Positions 1 through 5,839 of a stretch of 6,805 bases of DNA are shown piece by piece. This DNA comes from CAZXVW01 sp964644025 (GTDB lineage Bacteria; Acidobacteriota; Terriglobia; Bryobacterales; Bryobacteraceae). The notes under the pieces are model-generated. The model saw nothing but the letters and a program-made list of their open reading frames with translations. It was not told the origin of the DNA and searched no databases. The stretch is taken from assembly GCA_964644025.1 (NCBI GenBank), contig CAZXVW010000208.1:1-6805 (forward strand), written 5' to 3'. Made by a program: the position numbers and the translations under genes. Every line of letters starts with the position of its first letter. Position 1 is the stretch's first letter.

Positions 1-458
1 ATCGAGCCGGCGTTGAGTATAATATCGAACAGATGGGGCGGGGCCGTGGCGCGCCCAAACTTTCGCCGCCGGTCCTGTCTCTGGTCCCGGTCCAGCTTTC
101 TGAGTAGCTCCATAGCCGCTGGCCGTTCCAGGCGCCGGTCGAGCATCAGCGTCCCGATCCGGTGCGAGGAAGGCGCCACCACGGCCGCCCGCAGCACGGC
201 GGAGTAATCCCGCAGTAGAAACTCGGCCCCGGGAATGCAAGCGACCAAATGATGTTCGCGTGCCAGCCGGGCCAGGATTGACGCGAGCACGTGTGGATAG
301 GCTTTATCCGGAACAGAAGTTTCCGGACCGAATTGCTCCTCGACCAGCTTGCATAACGCTGACTCGGTGAAGATCTCGAAGCCAAGCTGCTGGGCGGCCA
401 GCCGCGCAACCTCCTCGACGGGGCAGCCGGGCTCGCCCGAGACAGTCAACAGGGCCAT
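1..458 (-). CDS. Cytidylate-kinase-like protein (Cytidylate_kin2-type), C-terminus cut by window edge
   Basis: The reading frame stays open for 152 codons from ATG 458 to the window edge. I assign it to the cytidylate-kinase-like P-loop family from three blocks. The first is an N-terminal nucleotide-loop-like stretch, SGEPGCPVEEVARLAAQQLG (residues 7-26). The second is a central strand LVACIPGAEFLLRDY (71-85) followed by AAVVAP and HRIG. The third is a LID/C-terminal block with LDRDQRQDRRRKFG (122-135) and LFDIILNAGS (143-152), equivalent to the family's D-x-x-R...YDLVLNT. True CMP kinases carry GSGKGT in the loop; here the lysine is absent, so nucleotide kinase activity is doubtful. The start is fixed by an in-frame TGA directly upstream of the ATG. 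No good Shine-Dalgarno is visible; starts at TTG (codon 4) or GTG (codon 6) are possible. It begins 14 bases after the stop of the receiver-ATPase gene, which suggests co-transcription. The family is clear; the function is unknown. Confidence 0.72.
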   Translation of the reverse strand, partial: MALLTVSGEPGCPVEEVARLAAQQLGFEIFTESALCKLVEEQFGPETSVPDKAYPHVLASILARLAREHHLVACIPGAEFLLRDYSAVLRAAVVAPSSHRIGTLMLDRRLERPAAMELLRKLDRDQRQDRRRKFGRATAPPHLFDIILNAGS

Positions 459-472
459 TCAGGCCCATGATA

Positions 473-1681
473 TCAGGCGGAAACCGCCTCGAGGACGGGA
501 CGCGCCGCCTTGGTTTCGGCGAGGGCGCGTTCGATCCGGGTGGCAATCGTGTTCAGCATCGAGGCAGGCGCACTCAGCGGCCGGTGCAACGCCAGCGGCG
601 TGCCCGACTTCAGCGCGCCGAGTGAAACTTCCGGGGCTGGAGGCACCACGCCGATGACCGGACAGCCCAGTTCGGATTCGATCTGCCGGGGCGAGGCCGC
701 GTCCATCATCAGGGCGCGGTTCACCACGATCAAGCCGACCGGCGGAGTTTCCCCTTTCCGCAACCCGAGGAACCGGAGCGCCACCTTGGCGGCGGCCAGC
801 GACGAAGGATCCCGTTCGGTTACCAGCACCAGCAAATGAACGGTCTCAATGGCGGCTCCGGCCAGCGCAGTATAGAGGCCCGGCAGGTCCACCAGCGTGT
901 AACGCGTCCGGTGAGCGAGGCGTTCCAGGAGCGAGCACGCCGCCTCCGGCTGCAGTTCGCCGAACTCGGCGGGGCGCTGCGGGGCGAACAGAACGTCCAC
1001 GCCGAACGGGGAAGGGAACAGGCATTTCTCGAGCACGCTGTCAGCCAGGGTCGCGAGATCCAGCTTGAACAGCGTGCCAAGAGTATGGATGGGGGACTCG
1101 CGCAGTTGGGAGGCGAAGGAACCGTAATCACCGCGGAGCTCGACCGCGGTGACCGCCCGCCGTGAGTTCTTGGCCAACAAAGCGGCAATATTCAAGGCCA
1201 CGGTGCTCGTGCCCACCCCGCCCTTCACCCCGGCGAAGCCGATGATCTTGCCCGGCGGGGTCGTCTTCGCCTGCCGGAACTCCCGGAGCCGGCTCCGGTT
1301 ACGCTCGATGGCGTAGCGCAGCGCCCGGGCAATGGCGCCGCTGGTGAGGTCGCTCTTGCTGAGGTAATCCTGGGCCCCTTGCTGGATGGCTTTGAGCCCT
1401 ATCTCGTCATCCTCGAGCCCGGTGAGTACCAGGACGGGCGTATCCCCCGCCACGCCGTGAACTTTGGTGAAGGTCGCCAGGCCCTCGCTGTCGGGAAGGT
1501 TCAGATCCAGCACCACGGCGTCGATCAGCTCGACGGAGATCTTCTCCACAGCGGTGGCCAGATCCTTAACCCAGATCAGACGAAACGCGTCGCCTGCCTC
1601 CTCGGTCAGGCTCTCGGCCAGTAGACGAGCATCGCCAGGGTTATCCTCGACCAGCAGGATGTTGAGTGGCGTCTCCGGCAT
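473..1681 (-). CDS. Receiver domain fused to CpaE/TadZ-like ParA/MinD ATPase
   Basis: This 402-residue protein has two parts. Residues 5-125 are a receiver with a full phosphorylation site: acidic pair E12/D13, phospho-acceptor D59 in VVLDLNLPDSEGL, T87 and K109. Residues 145-390 are a SIMIBI ATPase of the MinD/ParA/CpaE type: Walker A FAGVKGGVGTSTVALNIA (149-166), an A'-like VELRGDYGSFASQL (180-193), Walker B YTLVDLPG (261-268) and a late VIGVVPPAPEV. The signature lysine K153 is present, but T158 replaces the second lysine and E181/R183 replace the DxD aspartates. CpaE/TadZ proteins place Tad pili and other polar machines in the cell, usually with a degenerate receiver. From this I infer a phosphorylation-controlled localisation factor, perhaps with weak or no ATP hydrolysis. 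The ATG gives a natural receiver N-terminus, but only a poor AGTAGG abuts it. It lies 95 bases after the response regulator gene. No transmembrane segment is seen. Confidence 0.88.
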   Translation of the reverse strand: MPETPLNILLVEDNPGDARLLAESLTEEAGDAFRLIWVKDLATAVEKISVELIDAVVLDLNLPDSEGLATFTKVHGVAGDTPVLVLTGLEDDEIGLKAIQQGAQDYLSKSDLTSGAIARALRYAIERNRSRLREFRQAKTTPPGKIIGFAGVKGGVGTSTVALNIAALLAKNSRRAVTAVELRGDYGSFASQLRESPIHTLGTLFKLDLATLADSVLEKCLFPSPFGVDVLFAPQRPAEFGELQPEAACSLLERLAHRTRYTLVDLPGLYTALAGAAIETVHLLVLVTERDPSSLAAAKVALRFLGLRKGETPPVGLIVVNRALMMDAASPRQIESELGCPVIGVVPPAPEVSLGALKSGTPLALHRPLSAPASMLNTIATRIERALAETKAARPVLEAVSA

Positions 1682-1776
1682 CCTACTGGACGTATCGGCG
1701 ATGCTCGAGCAGATTTTAGCCGCCTGCTGAAGAGGGTGACGAGAACTGGTCCGGATGGGCCGCGACCCCGGAAACG
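1682..1776 (-). promoter_or_regulatory. Spacer between response regulator and receiver-ATPase, with weak promoter-like site
   Basis: On the minus strand a TAAAAT box (bases 1718-1713) lies 32 bases upstream of ATG 1681. A poor -35 candidate, GTCACC, sits 16 bases further upstream and matches the consensus at only three of six positions. Near the other end, TCCGG...CCGGA (1750-1754 with 1768-1772) can form an imperfect hairpin a few bases after the regulator's stop, without a following T run. The spacer could therefore separate the kinase-regulator pair from the ATPase gene or simply be read through. Both sites are weak matches seen by eye. Confidence 0.25.
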
Positions 1777-2238
1777 TCAGGCCTCGTCGGCTCCGCGCGT
1801 GGGTAGAGTAGCGGTGGCGAGCCAGAAGGTTTCAATTTGCTTGATCGTATCCATCAAGTCGGTGAAGCCGGTGGGCTTGGTGACGTAACAGTTCGCGTGG
1901 AGCTCGTAGGCTTGGCGGATGTCCGGCTCGGCGGCCGAGGAGGTGAAGATAATTACGGGAGTGTTCCGGAGCCGTTCGTCGGCGCGGATTTCCGCCAGCA
2001 CGTCGTGCCCGGTTTTCTTTGGGAGATTCAGATCCAGCAGAATCAGATCCGGCACCCAGGATCCACCGTTGCGCGTTCCGGCCCGGAGCAATTCTACCGC
2101 CTCGACACCATCATGGGCCACGTGAATATTCTTGGGCACCTTTCCCTCGGCGAGAACCTCCTTGGCCAGGCGGACATCTCCAGGGTTGTCCTCCACCAGC
2201 AGCACTTCAAAGGGCCGGAATCCGCACAACTCCTTCAT
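1777..2238 (-). CDS. Single-domain response regulator, Rcp1-like (CheY superfamily)
   Basis: The protein is 153 residues and consists of one receiver with no output domain. The visible phosphorylation residues are E16/D17 in VLLVEDNPGD, D69 in LILLDLNLP, T99 in VIIFTSS and K121 in NCYVTKPTGFTDL. The NCYVxKP block followed by two short helices is typical of the Rcp1 family, the regulators paired with cyanobacterial and bacterial phytochromes and similar kinases. Its ATG overlaps the stop of the histidine kinase gene (ATGA), so it is almost certainly the kinase's partner. A strong ribosome site, AAGGAGGT, lies inside the end of the kinase gene nine bases upstream, suggesting it is made at higher levels than the kinase. 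It probably passes phosphate onward or binds a target protein rather than DNA. The receiver of the next gene starts similarly (LLVEDNPGDxRL), so the two may be related by duplication. Confidence 0.93.
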   Translation of the reverse strand: MKELCGFRPFEVLLVEDNPGDVRLAKEVLAEGKVPKNIHVAHDGVEAVELLRAGTRNGGSWVPDLILLDLNLPKKTGHDVLAEIRADERLRNTPVIIFTSSAAEPDIRQAYELHANCYVTKPTGFTDLMDTIKQIETFWLATATLPTRGADEA

Positions 2239-4103
2239 TGGCGGGGAACCTCCTTGGGAATCGTGAAATAGAACGTCGACCCTCTCCCAGGGGCGGACTC
2301 AACCCAGATCTTGCCCCGGTGACGCTCCACAATTCGTTTGCACAGGGCAAGGCCGATGCCGGTTCCGGGGTATTCGCTGCGGCCGTGCAACCGTTGAAAC
2401 ATCTGAAAGATACGGTCAGCGTGCCGGGGGTCGAAGCCAATGCCATTATCCCTTACCGCAAACCGCCACACATCCTTCTCATCGGTTACGCCCACGTGAA
2501 TCTTAGGCGGGCTTTCCGAGCGGAACTTAATGGCGTTGCCGATCAGGTTCTGGAACAGTTGCGTCAACTGCGTATCATCTCCCATGACCACGGGAAGCGG
2601 ATCGTGCGTCACCTCGGCCCCGCTTTCTTTCAGCGCCATCTCCAGGTCGAGCAAGGAATGCCTGACCACGGCCCCGGTATCGACCGGCCCGAAACTCTTC
2701 CCCCGGGTGCCCACGCGGGAGTAGGCCAGCAGCCCGCGGATGAGATTTTGCATGCGCGTCGCTCCATCCACCGCGAAACGAATATACTCGTCGGCGTCCG
2801 GGCCCAGTTTTCCCTCGTATCGCCGGGCAAGGAGTTCAACGAAGCCGCGCACCATCCGCAATGGCTCCTGGAGGTCGTGCGAGGCGACATAGGCGAAATG
2901 CTGGAGGTCGGCGTTGCTTTTTTCCAGCTCGGCGGCGTAGCGGCGGATCTTCTCTTCAGCCTGCTTCCGCTCGGTAATATCGACCGCCTGGCAGATCTGG
3001 TATTGCGGTTTCCCCTCGGAATCCCGGACCAGGGAGGTGTTCCATTGCACGTAGACCAGGTCGCCGTCCCGGTGCACCAGGCGCAATTCGGCGGGCGTGG
3101 CGGCCTCGTTCCACCGGTGCCGGTCCTCCGGATGGATTAATTCTTCCCACGACATCCGGACCAGTTCCGTATCCGAATAACCCAGCATCTTGCAGAAAGC
3201 CGGGTTGACGCGGAGAATCCGGCCTTCCAGGCTGGCGATGCCCATGCCGATCGGCGCATAGACAAAGGCGCTCTGAAACCGTTCTTTGCTTTCGCGGAAG
3301 GCCTCGAGGATCAGGTTTCGCTCGGTGACGTCGGTCAGAATCCCCACCACTCCCTGGACCTGGCCGCTGCTATCGGTCAGCGGAGAACTATAGAGACGAA
3401 GGTCGACCGAGGCGCCGTCCTTGCGCTCCTCGCGAGTCTCCACGCCGATTGCCCCGCCCTCGCTGAGGGAGCGCTCCAGCGCGGCGGCTAACCCGTCGTT
3501 GCCTCCCAGAACCTCGGACAACCGCCGCCCGAGCATCTCCTCCTTGCTCCAGCCCAGCACGTCTTCGGCGGCGGGGTTCCAGACGTTGATGGTACCGTTG
3601 CGGTCAATCACGGTGATCGGCAAAGGCGCACAACGGATCAGCGCCGTCAGGACCTGGTTGGCGGCGCGCAGCGCCAGTTCCGCCTGCGTCCGGGCATCCC
3701 GTAGCAGCTTTTCCTGGACCACCCGGCGCACGGCCGCCGCAAGAACGGCCAGCCGGTCCTTATAAACCAGCGCCTTGGCGCCCTGCTTGAATTCACTCAG
3801 CGCTTCGTCTTCTCCCTGGTACGTGGTAACCATAATCACCGGGATGTCCATCCTCATGCGCTGGAGCAGGTCAAACACCTCCACTCCCTTGCCGTCCCGC
3901 AGCTCAGAGTCCGACAACACCACGTCGTATGTGTTTGTTTCCAGAAGGGTTGCAGCCTCATCCAGCGATGCGGCGACGTCAGCTTCCGCCGCAATCCCGC
4001 CACGACCGAGCGCCGCCAGGGCCTGCGCGACGGCCTCGGGGTCCGATTCCAGGTAAAGGACACGCAGGCGCAGGGGGTTCTGCTTCAGTGAGCGTGCATC
4101 CAT
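2235..4103 (-). CDS. Hybrid sensor histidine kinase, REC-PAS-PAS-HisKA-HATPase, phytochrome-kinase-like core
   Basis: From ATG 4103 the protein has 622 residues. Residues 13-130 are an N-terminal receiver with D65, T93 and K115; of the acidic pair only E19 remains clear, with S20 in the second place. Two PAS domains follow, about 146-263 (NPAAEDVLGW, GILTDVTERN) and 271-379 (VNPAFCKMLGYS, IHPEDR, VDITERK). The second looks about ten residues short between HPED and HRDG. A helical linker leads to HisKA with SHDLQEPLR, phospho-acceptor H409, then HATPase_c with FQNLIGNAIKF (N519), DNGIGFD (D552) and GTGIGLALCKRIVERH (from 580). The SHDLQEP core with RLHGRSEYPGTGIG is the type found in phytochrome-like kinases paired with Rcp1 regulators. 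No chromophore-binding GAF/PHY and no membrane span are seen, so it is probably a cytosolic sensor. A GTG at 4118 is an alternative start, but GAAGG lies eight bases before the ATG. It overlaps the next gene by four bases. Confidence 0.92.
   Translation of the reverse strand: MDARSLKQNPLRLRVLYLESDPEAVAQALAALGRGGIAAEADVAASLDEAATLLETNTYDVVLSDSELRDGKGVEVFDLLQRMRMDIPVIMVTTYQGEDEALSEFKQGAKALVYKDRLAVLAAAVRRVVQEKLLRDARTQAELALRAANQVLTALIRCAPLPITVIDRNGTINVWNPAAEDVLGWSKEEMLGRRLSEVLGGNDGLAAALERSLSEGGAIGVETREERKDGASVDLRLYSSPLTDSSGQVQGVVGILTDVTERNLILEAFRESKERFQSAFVYAPIGMGIASLEGRILRVNPAFCKMLGYSDTELVRMSWEELIHPEDRHRWNEAATPAELRLVHRDGDLVYVQWNTSLVRDSEGKPQYQICQAVDITERKQAEEKIRRYAAELEKSNADLQHFAYVASHDLQEPLRMVRGFVELLARRYEGKLGPDADEYIRFAVDGATRMQNLIRGLLAYSRVGTRGKSFGPVDTGAVVRHSLLDLEMALKESGAEVTHDPLPVVMGDDTQLTQLFQNLIGNAIKFRSESPPKIHVGVTDEKDVWRFAVRDNGIGFDPRHADRIFQMFQRLHGRSEYPGTGIGLALCKRIVERHRGKIWVESAPGRGSTFYFTIPKEVPRQ
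2248..2255 (-). promoter_or_regulatory. Strong Shine-Dalgarno for the response regulator gene
   Basis: The minus strand reads AAGGAGGT nine bases upstream of the ATG at 2238, inside the last codons of the kinase gene. It is the best ribosome binding site in the window and supports the 153-residue start. Together with the ATGA overlap it allows both coupled and independent initiation. Confidence 0.8.
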
Positions 4104-4114
4104 TCGTGCAGCCT

Positions 4115-4128
4115 TCACTAAATAGTGA
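4115..4128. promoter_or_regulatory. Perfect palindrome upstream of the kinase gene, possible operator
   Basis: TCACTAAATAGTGA has perfect six-base arms (TCACTA/TAGTGA) around a two-base AA centre. It is AT-rich within a GC-rich region and ends 12 bases before the preferred kinase ATG (4103), overlapping the GTG alternative at 4118. It could bind a dimeric regulator or form a short hairpin near the ribosome site. The minus-strand centre TATTTA resembles a -10 box, but no -35 was found. Function is inferred from symmetry and place only. Confidence 0.35.
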
Positions 4129-4180
4129 CCCGCCGATGGGATACCTCTCGCCTGATCCGGTGGTATGCAGGCCGCAGCCC

Positions 4181-4196
4181 CGTCCGCCGCCGGACG
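4181..4196 (-). terminator. GC hairpin after the aldehyde dehydrogenase gene, terminator-like
   Basis: CGTCCG and CGGACG form a perfect six-base stem around a four-base loop, six bases past the dehydrogenase stop at 4203. There is no T run after it on the minus strand, so it is not a standard intrinsic terminator. It may slow transcription or protect the 3' end. The whole spacer (4104-4202) between dehydrogenase and kinase holds this hairpin and the palindrome at 4115, and nothing else I can recognise. Confidence 0.25.
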
Positions 4197-4202
4197 CCCG
4201 GC

Positions 4203-5747
4203 TCAGAGTTCGAACCGGATGCCTTGCGCCAGCGGCAGCTCGCCCGACCAGTTGATGGTCACCGTCTGCCGGCGCATGTAAGCCTTCCAGGCGTCGCTGC
4301 CGGCCTCCCGGCCGCCGCCGGTCTCTTTCTCGCCGCCGAAGGCTCCGCCGATCTCGGCGCCGCTGGTGCCGATGTTGACGTTGGCGATGCCGCAATCTGA
4401 ACCTCGCGCGCTGAGGAAAGTCTCAGCCGCCAGAAGGTTCGTGGTGAAGATAGCCGAGGAGAGCCCCTGGGGAACGGCGTTGTGCCACTCGATCGCCTCT
4501 TGCAGCGTTTCGAATTCGATCAGGTGAAGAATCGGCGCGAAAATCTCTTCACAAACGATGGGCATGTCCGGGCGGGAACGCACGATGGCTGGCTGAACAA
4601 AGCAGCCTCCGGGCAAATCCAGCCGCTCGCCGCCGCAGAGCAGCTCCCCGCCCTGGCCGCGAATCGTTTCCAAGCCTTGCATCATGGCGTCAACGGCGGC
4701 CCGGTTGACCAGCGGACCCATCAGCGTAGTCTCCTCCAGCGGGTCGCCGATGCGAATCTGCCGGTAGGCCGCGACGAGCCGTTCCGTCATCTCGCGGGCG
4801 ACCGGCTTTTGCAGGAAGACGCGCCGGATCGTGGTGCACCGCTGGCCTGCCGTACCCACCGCGCCAAACAGGATGGCCCGGAGAGCCAGGTCGAGGTTGG
4901 CGTCCGCCATCACGATGACCCCGTTGTTTCCCCCCAGCTCAAGCAGCGGACGGCCGAGGCGCCGGCTTACCACTTCGGCCACCCGGTAACCCATGCGGCA
5001 AGAGCCGGTGGCGCTCACCAGCGGCAGCCGCCGGTCGGCTAGCAGCGTCTCTCCCACCGCCGGACCGCGGCCGATGACCAGATTGAAGACGCCCTTCCAG
5101 CCGTGGCGCGCCAGCACCCGGTTGCAGATGTTCTGGACGGCGATCGCCGTCAGCGGCGTTTCCGACGAGGGCTTCCACACCACACAATCCCCGCAAACCG
5201 CTGCAATGAAGGCGTTCCAGGACCACACGGCTACGGGGAAGTTGAACGCGGAGATGACGCCCGCCACCCCGAGCGGATGCCACTGCTCGTACATGCGGTG
5301 GCCGGGGCGTTCGCTTTGCATGGTGAAGCCGTAAAGCTGGCGGGAAAGACCGACCGCGAAATCAGCGATGTCGATCATCTCCTGCACCTCGCCTTTGCCC
5401 TCGGCCAGGATTTTCCCCATCTCGAGCGTCACCAGCGTACCGAGGTCGTCTTTCCGGCCCCGCAGCTCGTCGCCGATCTCGCGGATGATCTGGCCCCGCT
5501 TCGGAGCAGGAAACAGACGCCACTGCTGGAAGGTTTCCACCGCGTGGCCGACCACTTCGTCGTAATCGCGCTCGGAAGCCATGTGCACGCGGGCGATGGC
5601 GCTTCCGTCGGCCGGGTTCACCGAGACCAGCTCGCCGCCGGAAGGTTGCCGGATCCATTCTCCCCAGCAAGCACCGGAGTTCCATTCGGCAATCCCCAGC
5701 CGCTCGAGCACCGCCGCGATATCGTGCGAACCATTCCCTGGCTTCAT
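4203..5747 (-). CDS. ALDH7-family dehydrogenase, probable L-aminoadipate-semialdehyde / piperideine-6-carboxylate dehydrogenase
   Basis: The protein is 514 residues, the normal length for the family. It would oxidise 2-aminoadipate 6-semialdehyde, in equilibrium with piperideine-6-carboxylate, to 2-aminoadipate with NAD+, a step of lysine or pipecolate breakdown (bacterial AmaB/Pcd, animal antiquitin ALDH7A1). Visible residues are N169 in SAFNFPVAVW, general base E270 in LLELGGNNG, nucleophile C304 in GTAGQRCTTIRR and EEIFAP near 400. The family-specific C-terminus has TSGAEIGGAFGGEK, TGGGREAGSDAWKAYMRR and LPLAQGI. The Glu of LEMGK (109) and the Arg before the catalytic Cys match residues I recall as substrate-recognising in antiquitin. 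The cofactor loop reads GSCRMG where antiquitins usually have GSTxxG. ATG 5747 was chosen because GAGAGG lies six bases upstream; an upstream start at 5783 lacks this and adds 12 residues unlike the family. Substrate is inferred from family; other semialdehydes remain possible. Confidence 0.9.
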   Translation of the reverse strand: MKPGNGSHDIAAVLERLGIAEWNSGACWGEWIRQPSGGELVSVNPADGSAIARVHMASERDYDEVVGHAVETFQQWRLFPAPKRGQIIREIGDELRGRKDDLGTLVTLEMGKILAEGKGEVQEMIDIADFAVGLSRQLYGFTMQSERPGHRMYEQWHPLGVAGVISAFNFPVAVWSWNAFIAAVCGDCVVWKPSSETPLTAIAVQNICNRVLARHGWKGVFNLVIGRGPAVGETLLADRRLPLVSATGSCRMGYRVAEVVSRRLGRPLLELGGNNGVIVMADANLDLALRAILFGAVGTAGQRCTTIRRVFLQKPVAREMTERLVAAYRQIRIGDPLEETTLMGPLVNRAAVDAMMQGLETIRGQGGELLCGGERLDLPGGCFVQPAIVRSRPDMPIVCEEIFAPILHLIEFETLQEAIEWHNAVPQGLSSAIFTTNLLAAETFLSARGSDCGIANVNIGTSGAEIGGAFGGEKETGGGREAGSDAWKAYMRRQTVTINWSGELPLAQGIRFEL

Positions 5748-5839
5748 TTCACACCTCTCATCAGACGGCTCCAGACCGCCCATGTGATTGTACCCCGGGA
5801 GCCTATGAACCGGCCCGGCCCGCTTCGGCTGAGGAGATC
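5748..5839 (-). promoter_or_regulatory. Spacer upstream of the aldehyde dehydrogenase with -10-like box
   Basis: The minus strand carries TACAAT (5792-5787), a close match to the sigma-70 -10 box, about 40 bases before ATG 5747. The region 17 bases upstream of it is GC-rich and shows no -35. A good ribosome site GAGAGG lies six bases before the ATG. A dehydrogenase promoter separate from the sulfatase is plausible but weakly supported. No T-tailed hairpin follows the sulfatase stop. Confidence 0.3.

Noticed and set aside
304..546. Minus-strand frame including ATG 468, overlapping the cytidylate-kinase-like start
   Set aside because: It is out of frame with the family match, overlaps the end of the ATPase gene, and its arginine/proline-rich product resembles nothing.
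2019..3140. Long plus-strand open frame (373 codons) opposite the kinase and regulator genes
   Set aside because: It is antisense to two strongly supported genes, its protein shows no domain, and long antisense frames are common in GC-rich coding DNA.
3979..4395. Minus-strand frame (138 codons) bridging the dehydrogenase end and the kinase start
   Set aside because: It is a different frame of both real genes, very rich in arginine and glycine, with no domain.
5748..5783. Upstream start of the dehydrogenase at 5783 giving 526 residues
   Set aside because: The ATG at 5747 has a clear GAGAGG ribosome site, and the extra 12 residues lie over the -10-like spacer and do not fit the family.
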